DNA of 64,000 nt from Armillaria gallica (GCA_037576215.1 JBANDB010000016.1:1-64000), one strand, 5' to 3'; counted from the stretch's first letter, positions 8,200-20,286 are shown. A program made the numbers and translations. The notes: generated by a model from the letters alone, not told the origin.

Positions 8200-11126
8200 A
8201 TGTCTCTTGACTTCTTACCACCACCATCTCCCTCTCCCCTCCCTATGCCCTCGACCGACAGCGCCCAGCCCTTTCTCGCTATTCATGACCACAGTCCACC
8301 GCCGCAGAATGGTGCTCGCCCTCGACAGCCGTCTGGACCGCCTACGATGTCGATATGGGCGCCCCAGCCTCAACCGTCGGAGTCGACGTGGCCCAAGGCT
8401 CTAGACTCATTCTCTAGGGTTGCTGAGAAGGAAGTTCAGCAACAGCCCTCGCGTTCGATGCAGGTTCCTTCTCAGACGATGCCGATGATCACTCGGGAGG
8501 ACGTCTTTGGACCTGCTCCAGGAGTCTGGTCGACGACGGCGAAGGAGATTGGCGCTATCGGGGACGGACGCAAAAAGAACAGTCCTACGGGCGACTTTGA
8601 TGACTCGGTATGTTTTTTTTCCCCTTTCTTTCTCGTCTCGATTTTTGCTGACCTGACTATATGCAGCACGTCGAACAGCTGCTACGTACTCTGAATCTCA
8701 ACTCCCCCGACCCTTTCTTCCAGCAAAAGCCTGCCCTCAATCTCAGCTTCGAGGCGGCGCCGCCAGGATCCCCAGACTTTTCCCCTGCATCTGTTTCTTC
8801 TGCTCTTCTCACTCCCACCGACCTCTCTCCGACTAGATCTTTCGATATCAAGCAGCTGCAGTCCCCATACGAGCTCGCTACGGGTCCACGTTCCGGCTCT
8901 TATATTCCCCAGACTTCCTTGCTATTCGAGCCCAGTTCTCCGACGAGAATCCACCATATCTCGGATAACGGCGCATCATCTCATTCTCCGACGTTCAGCT
9001 CTTCGCAGATGCCTATTTCTGGCATTCCTTACCTACACGCTCCTAGCCAACGTCATTCTTTACCTTACTACTTGAAATCCTACGACCATCACCCTGCAGC
9101 TGCCGTTGGTGCTATCGTTCCGCAGCCATCGTACTCCGTCTACCAGACTTCCCCCTCTGATCAGATTCCCTCGCAGCTCTTTAATTCCCCGCAGCCTCCA
9201 ATCTCCCATCGCCAGGAGACCACGAATAATGTCGGTATCAGTCGTGGTCCTATCAGCTCTGGGGATTGGCACGTACCGCAGTCGTCTGTTCAGCCTACGC
9301 AGGACCATTTCTCCCCACATGCTGAGTGGACACGTTCTGATGAAAAGGCGATGGTCAATTCTCTTGGCATCAGTTCTGGAGGTGTCGGTATCGATGAGCA
9401 CTCCTCTGGACTTCGTTCATCATTTTCATACCAACAATCGTCACCGTCGTCGCCTCAAGGACAGTCGTCTCACGAGGTACGTACTCAATAGTTTAAATTT
9501 TCTTATTCTGATGCGCATATATTCATATTCTATCAGCCGATCAACTTCCTGTCGCTCCTTCACCCGTCATCTACACCGCCATACCACTCTTTTGTCTCCC
9601 GGATCATCAAGGGATCAGATCAGCAGGCCTCCATCTTCCTGCAGCAGAAACTCAAAGTAGCAGATTTGAACGAGCGCGCAAAGATCGTGGACGCAATTTG
9701 TGCTCGAGGCTTTGAGATGATGGCGCACAGGTGAGTTACTGGGCATACTTCGTACATGCGACGTCTAACTTTATGACAGGTTTGGAAACTGGGCTGTTCA
9801 ACGCTGCCTTGAAGCTGCCTCGACAGCTGAGGAAAAAAGAAAGATCGTCGGGTGTATGCGGTAAGGAAGTCGCCGGTTATTTACTATCTGCATCGTTGAT
9901 ATATCTACTCTTGCAGAGGTCGAATCGTCGAGCTGGCTACCAATTGCTACGGTTGCCATGTCCTGCAAAAAGCACTCGACTGCGAAGAAGATATTCGCCT
10001 CGCAATCGTTTCCGAATTACTTCTTGGTGACCCCGCCCAGACGCTGGTGAATAAGCATGCCAGTCACGTCTGGAGTAAGGTACGAGATCTTCCCCCAATA
10101 CATTTTCACATCCCTAACAACCGGCCGTAGATCATGGAGCTCTCGTGGACTCCTCCGGCGCCACCGATCTTTGCCTTGTACGTATCGACATCGCCACCAT
10201 CTTCAGCCACCGTTATTAATCGCCGTTGTAGTGTCAACAAGTCGCTCAAAGGAAAATGGGCAGCGCTCGCATGTCATGAAACCGGGTCTCTCGTTGTTCA
10301 GGTATGACTTCACCGTCAAGCTGCATATCTATCTTCTCGACTCAGTACGCTCTTCTCCCCAGCACGCTTTTGAAAACTTGGAAGACTCCGCCAAAGACGG
10401 CATCGTCGACGAGCTGCTTAATCAGGGCCCTTCGGTCTTCAGCGAGGTTGCAAAGAGCCAATGGGGTTCTTACTGCATTCAACACAGTAGGTTCTAGATT
10501 TCATTATGTCAATGCAGCTCTCTGACGCTCCTTCCAGTTTTAGAGCACGGATCTGACAAGCACCGTCAACTGACCCTCGACCACCTGATAACAGGTCTTC
10601 TTGAATATGCAACTAACGAACAAGGGTATAAATCAGTGACGAAGGCTTTGAAGGAGGGCGGTAAGGACACACTCGACAAGGTAGTCAAGAGGATGTGTGA
10701 ACCTGCGAAAAGGTACCGTCTCTTTCTCTGTCAGTTGCATGTGCTTATGTTCATCTCGTACAGCGCTCGCCGTGCAATGATCGTCGACCTGGCCCTGTCA
10801 GTAACTGGAAGTCAGTTGATCGCCAGTGTATTGCCCACGGTATGTCCGCTATTCTACTTCTTCTGGACTCGATATATCAATTATATCTATGAAGGCCGAC
10901 AAGGACCAGCGCGCTCTTCTTTACGACTGTATCAGGGGGCATATCGTTACCTTGCGTGGGTGCAAAACCGGCTCCAAAGTTATCTGGTTATTGTGAGTCC
11001 ATCGCTCTATTTCCGCGGATGTCGAACTAACATATATCTTTCACTTAGTGACCGAATGGTACGCCATGTCTGACTTTCTTATTCCAAAGCTAATGGTTCT
11101 CCCAGCGCGCATACTATGGCTACTAA
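8200..11126 (+). CDS. Pumilio-repeat (PUF) RNA-binding protein, 13 exons
   Basis: Predicted cytoplasmic RNA-binding protein that would recognise 3' UTR elements and act on mRNA decay or translation. Exons: 8200-8607, 8667-9476, 9537-9730, 9780-9860, 9917-10079, 10131-10177, 10232-10301, 10363-10486, 10538-10712, 10764-10839, 10895-10992, 11049-11058, 11106-11126. All introns are GT...AG and the frame closes at 758 residues. The first 400 or so residues are Ser/Pro-rich and disordered. A C-terminal array of eight Pumilio-like repeats follows: it opens with DQQASIFLQQKLK, then FGNWAVQRCLE, NCYGCHVLQKAL, ETGSLVVQHAFE, QWGSYCIQHILE and EQGYKSVTKALK, and ends WLFDRM-RAYYGY. The opening and closing motifs match the fungal Pumilio proteins related to S. 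pombe SPAC6G9.14. The tiny last exon (RAYYGY) is needed to reach the family's usual end. No lesion is seen. Confidence 0.9.
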
Positions 11127-12423
11127 ACCTTATACGCTTAAGCTCCATCTCGACCGGCCTATTTTCTTCGACAATATTCGCTTTTCAATCCATCGCTATC
11201 ATCATCGCTCTTATCTTACAACAAACTCGGCCAGTAACGGTACATATCTCAAAAGATACCCTTGAACTCGCATCTGCAAAATTTTCGTTTGTCGCAAAAT
11301 TTATTCTAGGAATCAAACTCACGAACCAATATTCACCGCATACCATATATCATTCGCCATTGACCCGTGCACTTCTTCAATCTCGGAACATCTCGCATAC
11401 ATTCATTCTTCACTTCGCATATAATACGCCTGGCATAAAGCTCAGATTTCTCGTGCTTCTTTTCTTCGTCTTGCAAATTCATACCGCATTTATTTCCTTC
11501 CCGATTGAGCAGTCATTTTTATTCTGTTACTTTATATCTGTCTGTATCGTCGTCGTTTCGCTGTCGCCTTCGCATTGCACATTGTATCCCCTCCGACCTG
11601 TTTTGACACGGACTACCTCACTTTCGTTGTGTAGCATTTCGAGATCTTGTAGCTATCGCACATTGCAAATAATGTTTATAGACTTGTTGTCGACCTTTTA
11701 TTTTTTGTGTGGAGTATTTGTCATCAACTAGCGTTCTTGGTCTACGTCTCGTTGACTTATTTCTAGGTCGGCTTCATTCTCAGTAACTCTGGGGATAATG
11801 TTCACTTATCATTTCTCCATCCGCAGTGCAGGGTTCTCTCCGGGACAGTGTATCCTTGAGTGAAAGAACTGGCGTATATTTCGTCCGCCTGTGGATGGTG
11901 GTAAATGATTAATAGTCACTACCGCGGACAGCGCTACAGTCATCCTTTCCTCCCGTTCTGCTTATTCAGATCACTGTGTAGTGCGATCTGCTACGTTACG
12001 TCTAGCCGTTGCTGCACTGCTCTGCAGTGAAACATTGAAAATTCCATGGTAGACTGATTCTCCGCATGAATACTGCTTTGAATCCCGGCCGTTCATTAAT
12101 TCCCAATCTTGTGTGCTTTGCGCCGGTATTGGCTTTCTTCCGTAATATTGCTGAACACTTGCGCTGCCCCGCAGTGATTTTTTAACAAAGGAAAATTCAA
12201 GGGCAGCTGACATTGGCGCACTGATTATTGTTCGAACTCAGAAGGATATTGAAACATGTTTATTGAAGAAAATAGCGGCAATGTAAAATGCAGTGGACAA
12301 AGAAGAGCTCCGTGGCTCCATCTTGACTCTATACAGACTCAAAGTCACGTTCCTTACCCACCGATCGTTCCTAGAGTTTCCATCAGTTACAAACATATCA
12401 CCAGGAGTAAAAAAGCACGAACG
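11127..12423. other. 3' flank and intergenic spacer
   Basis: T- and C-rich sequence follows the Pumilio gene. A 227-residue frame across 11048-11731 is an overlap artefact running from the last exons into hydrophobic-coding, low-complexity sequence. Nothing else here can be supported. Confidence 0.5.
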
Positions 12424-14477
12424 TCACGACTGTCGGTCTCCCTGGACACACTGACCATGATATGGCTCGGCTTGGCATCCACCTTCAATCATCGTCAGCC
12501 CAGGGCAAGAATCGGATGACAACCTATGGAAACCCACAGATAGGCTTTGGATTGGGGCTGCAGCCGTGTGTGCACTTCGAGCCAACGAGAGCGGGATCTC
12601 GTTGGATGAGTATCCGTTATTCGGTGTTCCATTTCGGATGTCGTTACGAGCGTTAAGCAGTCCGAAGAGCGAGGCGCCGTACACTGGAGCAAGCAAAAGT
12701 GTAAGAGGGCATTCATATCCAGTAGGAACTGATAATACGTCTCGGGAGGGCGACTTGAAAAGGAAGATAGTCAGACGAAATATTGCGTTTCAAGAGGTGA
12801 ATGGACTCACAGTAGAACGGATGGTCGATCATGGTCTCGTCCCAGATGGCCAGCTGTACGGTTGAATAGATGAGTCAAGGGATATGGGTATGGACGTACC
12901 GTTATGATTGTTAGCAGAGCGGCCATACTACATAGTTTATGCATTATGTAAAGCCGAAAATGGACTGTATATCTACACACCTTGTAAAGATTCCTACGAC
13001 AACAGGAGGTCAGATTCGCATGTTCAAGGAAGCGATGGTCTCAGCTCACCGGTATTAACACAGTACATCATCTTTTCCGAATGCTGATCAGAACGTTGAT
13101 ATCGAGAATGCGAATAGGAGACTGACCAGACGGGTAATCATGGTATTTGTCCTGAGAACAATCAGCCATACCCCATGTTATTATTTGAGTATACGTACTT
13201 TTTGAACCTCGTTCGGCTCTTCAATAATAAGAGCATCATTGTTCCGGCAAGGAGGCAGTCCTCGACGGCGCCGAGTGCATTGTAGGCTAATAGGTATGGC
13301 TGATACGATGATAATCAACGTAGATACAGCACGATAGAGAAGGCCTTGTCTTACTTTGATTTTCACTTGGTCTGTGTACACGGTAATCCTCCGTCTACCC
13401 CGGATCAAAAGGTCACAACTTCGCTCGAGATCAGACGCCACACTCACGCTCCATCAACAGCATCTAGATGACGTCGTTAATAGACGACAGTCGCCCAAGA
13501 TTAAAAAACTCACACATATTGACGACTATGAGGATGCGAGGGCAATGAGCATTCGCAGGGAAATTGAGGTGACCAGGACGTACTAAACTCGGCCACTGAT
13601 ATGGCAGCCTGGATTCTCCTGAGTTCGTTACTGCAATGAACGTATGGAATCAAAGACGCACCAGAGGGCAGGTCAGAAAATAGTTTCCATTGCTTACTGT
13701 AAGTTCATACATGAGATGGCGTCCAGTCCGAAAAGAAAACAGATCTCACGTCTCCAGATTCTATAGACGTAGAACCTAGATGATGACAAGGATTAGAATG
13801 ACCTGTACGGCTCCAAGCAGTCGGGACCGACGATTGGACTATGAATGCGACGAAGCCCTAGACGGAACCATCAGGAAATTTCTGCATCGAGAACGCCAAA
13901 ACAAACTTACACTGGCTGTAACCAGACCCTGCATCTCAATATTTAGAACAAAACGCTTCATAGGGAGGGACAGCACTCACGAGATATGATATTTCGAAAG
14001 CACAAGTATATGGACGCACCATGGTATAGAAACCAGCACGTCGATATCTCCCCAATGCGTTACGGTGTAAGAGTATACTAAGTAAGCATTCAGCGCAGCG
14101 CTCACGCAGTAAGAGATGAACGTGATGCTCACACGAGTGGTTCAAACACAGTTGGTGGAACAGGTTGCCCAAAATGACGGTCGCCACCTTTAAAGTCGGT
14201 GATGATTGAGGCCTCGCCTGAAAGGGGAAAACGAGATTACCAGGGCTTTCATATACCAAGGATCTCGTTGATAGTCATTACTATATTTCCAGACCTGTAC
14301 GCAGAGGAATACAGGAGGAAATTGAAGATTGAGGAAGGACGTGGGCTAGCTAACGCTCACCGCCAAAGAGTCTGACCAAGGAAATTCAACTATGAGATAG
14401 TGCGCTCAAGGTGGCGGCTAAACGTACAGCGAGGCGATTATCACAGCAATCTCAAATGCCCCAACACTGTCCGTCAT
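12424..14477 (-). CDS. DUF6534-like multi-pass membrane protein, intron-rich
   Basis: Fungal seven-helix-type membrane protein of unknown function (DUF6534-like, an expanded basidiomycete family). The minus strand opens with MTDSVGAFEIAVIIASLY at 14477. I could follow these exon pieces: FLCVQVWKYSNDYQRDPW (about 14300), NHS-LYSYTVTHWGDIDVL (about 14160-14030), FYVYRIWRR (about 13765), YNALGAVEDCLLAG then LLLLKSRTRFK (about 13285-13200), a MITRL piece, MMYCVNTGIFTSMAA, IITLAIWDETM (about 12840) and PVYGASLFGLLNARND (about 12680). They are joined by GT...AG introns of about 45-60 bp. The last motif matches the 'Y..SL...LNAR' end of the family. The exons around 13450-13720 and 13930-14000 were not resolved, so damage there cannot be excluded. 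Confidence 0.6.
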
Positions 14478-15488
14478 CAAAACGAGGAAAGCCGATGAGG
14501 AAGCAGGAGCTCACGTATTATCGAGCTGCAGAGCACCACCCAACGCCATGTTGAAAAGAAGGCAAAGAGCACGTATAACATATCACCGCCTGCGGCACTC
14601 TGGAAAACCTGGGCATTACAGGGACGTAGCGGTCTAATATTTATTGCCCTTTTGTGTCTGTAAAATATTGTCGTCTCATGTGCTGACATGATGTGATCCT
14701 CGTGCTGAAATGTCGTCAGTGATAGGAGTTTCCTGTCCAACTGCGCTACGGCAGGGTCAATAAATACGCTTGTCTAGCATTCACACCTTGGGAAACAAAT
14801 GGACGTCCTTCTCATATTGAAGGAGGCTCCAAAGGGAAGGAGAGCAAGGCGTCATCATCCCAGGGTTGCTCCACCGTAACCCAAAAGAGATGACCAAGCC
14901 CGTCGAAAAAGATCTGGTGAAAGACTAGTCGGTCGAGATCACTTGCCTCGCCCATTGCTGAACAGAAAGCTCGATAGTAGACGATGGTTCCTCACTAGGG
15001 TTATAGCAGATTGCAGGGTCCTTTTAGAGCTCGGAAGCGTCGAGTAATAAGCCACGTGGCCATCAAATCGACCCCAAATGAATAAATATCGTTCGACCTT
15101 CTTCGACGTTTGTTTGTTCACGCTTCCTACGGCTTTTTTGTTCACCGTCTTGCAGGCAGTTACTGGTTTATTATCAGTCTGCAATCAGCATAGCGGGCCG
15201 CTAAGGGTCATCAGGACTTGCTCTGGCCACAGGTAACTTCCGCTGATGAGGCTGAGTTTAGCATGTGTTCTCCAGGGACCGGGAAAATACGGCATTTCAA
15301 TTATGTACTAGGTCAGGGTCTGGGCTATTTAGCAACGTTCTCCGTGGTTCTCTTCTTTCAGGCTCGCAATATCTCTCCCAAGCGGCTCTGGATTCCATAT
15401 CTTTCGCACTTTGCATCACTCGGAAATTATCAAACCAGCGATTCGCCTAACTTTCATTGAACTCCCTCATTCTCTCGTTCCTTGTATA
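14478..15488. other. Spacer, no gene recognised
   Basis: Short frames only. An 80-residue frame at 15218-15460 precedes the MBOAT-like gene in another phase and has no recognisable motif. Confidence 0.4.
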
Positions 15489-16244
15489 ATGGGATACACC
15501 TTCGCAGAGGGTTATCCTCCATTCTCATTGCCGATATTTGCTTTCACAAGGCTCATTTCTCTCCCTGCTTCATTAATCGTCCGCCCAAATCCATATCGGT
15601 GGATTCTCTGGGTATTCATCGTCGTCGGGGACGCCTATCTCGCCTTCACAACCACCCACCATCCCGTCGTCGACTATTTTCTCGGATCTGTCTATGCTGG
15701 ATCCATCCTTCTTGGATCAGACTACATCCTCCTCACTGAACCTCAGAAGGAGCTACGATTGAGAGGCCAGAAGGACGCGGTCGACTCTGCACCTCTCTCG
15801 AAGCGCTTCAGATGGGGGATCAGACTCTGGTCTAGTCTCCGCGGGGTCGGCTGGACGCATCAACCAAACCGGCTCTGCGCGCCGGTGTCGCCTGAGACTA
15901 CGCGCTTGGCATTCATTCGAAGGCGCTTGTTGGTTGTGGCCATGAACGTATTTCTGCTCGACGCGATGTCCATCTACAACCGCGCGAATCCGGCGTTTCT
16001 GGGAGATGGGATATCAATGGCTGATCGGCCGTGGTTGTTGCGCTACGTGGATCTCCTGGCGTGGGTGTGGACATCACAGGCCCAGATGCGGATACTGCAT
16101 GGAATAGTGAGCATCATCTCTGTACTTTCGGGCCTGTCGATGCCTCGAGACTGGGTGGACCCGTTTGGATCGCTTTTGGACGCGTATACATTGAGGCGAT
16201 GTCAGCAGTGTTGGGAAATTCAAAGAGAAGTAATTCCCAATTTA

Positions 16245-17580
16245 GTACAGAAAATTAATTCTGCACTGCTGTGTGTAGTTCGAAGGGGTCAAGCACGAAT
16301 GCTATAGGTAATTGACCAGTTAAGGGTAGATCTACTAGTTGGTAGATAAGAGGTTTGGTGTGAAGTGTGTAGTTTTAGTTTGGGATGGGTGGTTTTAGTA
16401 GGGGAAGTGTACGAGCGAGCTTGAATGTGAATTTACCTGTTGAAAGATTGGCACGTCACGAGCGAGCCTAATCTGAATATATGAAGGATTGGTGCGTCAC
16501 AAGCGAACCTAATCCGATAATACGAGCAAACCTGAATGTGAATTACCTGATGAAAAGATTGGCGCATCACAAGCGAGCCTAATCTGAATATGTGGAGGAT
16601 TGGTGCGTCACGAGCGAACCTAATCCGATAGTATGAATGATCCTAAATAAGAAATTACCGGTTGGAAAGATTGGCGCGTCACGGGCGAGCCTAATCTGAA
16701 TATATGGAGGATTGGTGCATCACAAGCAAACCTAATCTGATAGTATGAATGATCCTAAATAAGAAATTACCGGTTGGAAAGATTGGCGCGTCATGGGCGA
16801 GCCTAATCTGAATATATGGAGGATTGGTGCGTCACGAGCGAACCTAATCCAATAGTGTGAACAAACCTAAATAAGAATTTACCTGTTAGAAGATTGGCGC
16901 GTCATGAGCGAGCCTAATCTGTATGTATGAAGGATTGATGCATCACGAGCGAACCTAATCCAATAGTATGAATGATTGGCGCGTCACGAGCGAGCCTAAT
17001 CAAAGATGTATAGAGGCTGAAGAGTCTGTTAAGGAGAAGGTTTTGTGTGTCTGTTGTCTGGGGTGAAATCTGCTTTTCATTGCTCCTCTACTAATCACAT
17101 ATTTATACTATTCTACAGTTTGTCCTATATTTGGTAATTCCTGCTTAGCTGTACTGACCTAGTCATATGGCATACATTCCTAGTCATGTTGCATGTCCAT
17201 GAGTCACATTGCATATCCATTCTGGGGCAGATAGTTCTGTTCTGGTATAGATGAGTCATGCTGTATGCCGTTCTAGTCATAACTAGTCATGTTGTATGTT
17301 TTCTAGTCATGTCAAGTCATATTGCTTGTCATTCAGTCATTCCTAGTCAGATTATGTGTGGCCTGGTCATCCTGAAAGCAATGGCTTGATTATGTGCACA
17401 TGATCCTGCACCTTCTATTTCTAGTGTTATTCTCTATGATTCCATATGAATTCAGACCTCAGTCTGACAGCGACTATGGGGGTGAGAGGCTTGATTTCGC
17501 TCAACTTGCATATGGAACTGATATATCTTAGACGGACCTGGCATCAGTTTGTAAATCGGGTAAGATTACTGAGTCGATTA
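16245..17580. mobile_element. Repeat-rich insertion in the MBOAT gene
   Basis: The insertion breaks the acyltransferase frame. The left third is a tandem array. The middle (about 17100-17380) is rich in spaced TAGTCATG-type words. Exact ends and a target duplication were not found; CAGCAGTG near 16204 and CACTGCTG near 16264 form an inverted pair at the left edge. No coding capacity is seen, so I infer a non-autonomous element or satellite-bearing insertion. Confidence 0.5.
16444..17000. repeat. Tandem repeat, about 112-bp period with half-units
   Basis: ATTGGCGCGTCACGAGCGAG and its variant with TGGTGCGTCAC...CGAACC alternate. The box recurs near 16447, 16558, 16670, 16782, 16893 and 16975, each followed by CCTAATC. 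Most differences between units are transitions. Confidence 0.8.
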
Positions 17581-18096
17581 ACCAGAAGAAACACGCTCAC
17601 TCGATGAATTAGTTTGCTTCGTCTCACGGAAAATACCTCGCCCGAAAGGTTTTCCGTTTCGCTCCGGGTACGCTGGCATCGTCCTTGATACAGCTATACA
17701 CGTCTTTCGCCACGTCGATATTCCTCCACATGGTCGCCGATTTTACCATGTTCAAGCGCTGAAACGTTGGCGGAAGCTTGTTTTTCTTTGCGATTCAGCC
17801 CTTCGCCATCATGTTGGAAACCGGTGTCATCATGCTGGTGCGTAGATTTGGCCATAGCGGCGAACCAGGGATATGGACGCGTCTCGTTGGGTACACATGG
17901 GTATTGACGTGGTTTGTGTTGACCTTCTCTGGATGGTTCGATCCCATGTCTCGAGTTCGGTTCATGGAGATTGGACTGAATATGCCCTTTAGCATTATTC
18001 TGGGCTTGTGGAATGGCGACTGGTGGCAAGGAGACGTGTAGCAGCTTTTTATGTCGGACATGTAGCATACTCTCTAACAGTCATATCACTCACTCT

Positions 18097-18346
18097 CTAT
18101 TCCCCTGCTAGCCACCTTCCAAGTGTATGGGAACATTCGCGATTTACATGAGCGTCTCCGTAACAACCGAAGACTAAGCTGACTTGTCGCCTAGCCCGTC
18201 GTGAAAACCACTCCTTCGCTGTCTGTCCCCCTTTAAAGTCCTTCGCTGGCGTATTGTATACTATATCTGGGATGACTGAGCTACCTGGTCCGGTGAAGAA
18301 GACCAACGACCATATGTTGAGATGGGACAGGCGGCCGAAAGGCGGT
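18097..18346 (-). pseudogene. 2OG-Fe(II) oxygenase copy 4, last-exon relic
   Basis: The minus strand retains the last exon of the same oxygenase family, preceded by an acceptor-like CTTTTACAG. WSLVFFTGPGSS and GQTAKEWFSRRA align with WSLVFFTRPGNS and GETAKEWFARRV of copy 2. The co-substrate-binding Arg of the DRxS motif is lost (NIWS). Only this exon remains. It sits at the left edge of duplicated block A in the opposite orientation to copy 3 at block A'. Confidence 0.75.
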
Positions 18347-18772
18347 CTGTAAAAGTGTCAAGTCTTCAACCGGGATCATGCTTCGTAACTCTTACACGAA
18401 TAGTGGACGGGTAATTGCGGTGAGTCCCTGCAGTATCTGGACATCAAACCTCTGCAGAACGCGGTCTATAGTGAGAATACGAGACGCCTGGTAACGCTCT
18501 ACCGAGGCGACAACTGTGCTTGGTAGGCGTCCCTCGGCGGAAGTGATTTCCAACGACGGAGCACATCCCTCTCTGAGCATTAACTTGCACAGTTCATTTC
18601 ACAGAGATATAACGATCGGCGCGTTTTCTAAGGCTGCATCCTCTCGACCCGAGTACCAGCCGTGATGACCTCGAGGATTGTTCAGACATTGGATCCGACC
18701 GGCAGATTTTTCACGTGGACTATGCGCTCGGCATAATGAAGGGCTTCTGAAGAAATCCAACGGGAAAGTCGA

Positions 18773-19000
18773 TGTTGGAAACTGTAGGTCCGCAGTGGGT
18801 AGACTAGTGGCTGGTAAAGCCAGACTAATGAACTTGTATTCTCTGGCTCCTACAAAGCCTGTATTTATACTACGAAAACTATCTAGAATGTTCTACTAAA
18901 CTCATCCATAAGCAGTAAGTATCGGTCCCAAGGTCATCCGGCATCATGCCGACTTGAACCTTCTACACTCTTCTCGTGGCTTCCCGCGATATCTCCAACA
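18773..19000. mobile_element. Solo LTR (228 bp) with 5-bp target duplication
   Basis: The sequence begins TGTTGGA and ends TCCAACA, flanked by GTCGA on both sides (18768-18772, 19001-19005). Paralogous block A' lacks it and reads AAAATCGAGCAGC across the site. A second copy occurs at 45472-46534. I infer a solo LTR; no internal retrotransposon sequence is nearby. Confidence 0.85.
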
Positions 19001-19427
19001 GTCGAGCAGCAAGCGAACTGTGAAGGGGAGAATAAAGGCCAATCCGTGTCAATATAGCAGGGGCGACCGCAGAACAAGTATTCTCTCACGCCACAACCGC
19101 GACTCGTGATTACATTACCCGGCCGCCTCTTTTCTTACACTCAGATGTTTGCTTGAGTTTTCGTATGGGCGGCATGGCTCTTCTAGGCGCTCCTTCGCAG
19201 CCACAACTAGATCTCCGATTCTTGGGGCTTGTCGTAACCGGATGGAAAATCAGCTTCTGGAATTGTTCTGGAAACCAATTCTCTACCGTACGTGCGATAA
19301 TGACATTTTCGTGACATGTCGCCAAGTTATCTTTGCTGTCACTCTAGCTATGCCATGACAGACTCCAAGCTCGCCTTGTCTCTTCCTTTCATAGACTATA
19401 TCACTGTTTCTTTGATTTCGCCGACTA

Positions 19428-19910
19428 CTGTACTATTTCGACCGTATCTTCACATAACGCGTAACGGGGGTCCATTGTGTGAAGATAGGCGAAGATCGTA
19501 ACGCGTAACAACACCCAATGAAGATAATATATTTTGTACATGAGAAAAAACTCTGTCAAAAGCATAAAATTTCGCTGTCAGTGCTGTGACAGCACGACGT
19601 ACTATTGGGGGTACTTTGTTCTGTCTTCCCTTTTTTGATCCATCCGTCGGATTTAAAATTTAGGTGTGCTCATCGGGATTCTCTGGTAGGGATGATTGGC
19701 GTCGTTTAGCGAGGCACAGTAGCAACTAGATATTTCTTGTTGCATAGCTGACGCAATTTTTGTCCCTATCTAATCTGATTATTTATAATCTGCTGACAAA
19801 ATGAAGATGTGTTTTGACCGTAACGGGTGACGACCGCTTGTGAAGATCTGGCCCTGTGAAGATGTGCATAACGCGTAACACCCCGTGAAGATACGGTCGA
19901 AATAGTACAG
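19428..19910. mobile_element. TIR element (MITE), 483 bp, TA target site
   Basis: Perfect 26-bp terminal inverted repeats beginning CTGTACTATTTCGACCGTAT are flanked by TA on both sides. The element is absent from the matching position of block A' (about 32820). It has no coding capacity. Inner repeats of AACGCGTAAC lie near both ends. The termini resemble those of the element at 60453-61811, so they form one family. The TA target suggests a Tc1/mariner-like helper, by inference. Confidence 0.85.
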
Positions 19911-20048
19911 TATGGACTAGTCTTCATGCGGATACCAAGCCCAAATCATGATGAACATTCCGTTACCTCGATACCGTCTTTATTATTTAATTCTGTTTAT
20001 TCACTGCCGTTGCGCAGCGGCCCGGCTGGCCGCAGACACCCGTCAACT

Positions 20049-20286
20049 TAGTCTCTGTTAGCCATACCCTACCAAAGTGATCCTATCCTATACCTATCCC
20101 CCACCCCCGTGACTATTCCGATGTAGAAATGTAGGCACCAGTGGGTGTCGCATCGTGGTCCATCTTCCTTCATACATCCAGCGAACACGAGAACATCCGC
20201 GGGTCATCATAATTGTCTGTAACAATCAGATCAGATCCAGTTCTTTTTCCGTTGTTTTCATGATCAGCCTAACCTAATATCTAGTA
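20049..20286. other. Insertion-like segment relative to block A'
   Basis: Block A' reads from CGTCAACTA straight into GGGTCCCCGGCCCG, whereas block A has about 240 extra bases between the same flanks. I saw no clear terminal repeats. Either an insertion here or a deletion in A' would explain it. Confidence 0.45.

Larger units (their letters stand above)
15489..18041 (+). pseudogene. Wax-synthase-like MBOAT acyltransferase, split by an insertion
   Basis: Membrane-bound O-acyltransferase of the wax synthase type found in fungal secondary metabolism. The N-terminal half is 15489 to about 16240: hydrophobic helices, DYILLTEPQKELR, RFRWGIRLWSSLRGVGW, then DPFGSLLDAYTLRR. The C-terminal half resumes at about 17585: RKYLARKVFRFAPGTLASS, LIQLYTSFATSIFLHM, FFFAIQPFAIMLETGV, WTRLVGYTWVLTWF, and ends NGDWWQGDV at 18041. 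Between them lie about 1.35 kb of repeats. A TGA between FTMFKR-like and NVGG-like sequence (about 17770) is a second lesion, reachable from CGA by one C-to-T change. Active-site assignment is uncertain because the segment that should carry the next MBOAT block lies at the insertion. Confidence 0.75.

Noticed and set aside
9060..9660. Long frames on other phases over Pumilio exon 2
   Set aside because: Shadows of the coding exon; the spliced PUF frame accounts for the region.
11048..11731. 227-residue hydrophobic frame after the Pumilio gene
   Set aside because: It starts inside the last introns and exons and continues in T/C-rich flank; its 'membrane helices' come from base composition.
12495..12865. 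Plus-strand and alternative-phase frames over 12.5-12.9 kb
   Set aside because: Opposite strand or wrong phase to the DUF6534-like exons, which carry recognisable motifs and splice sites.
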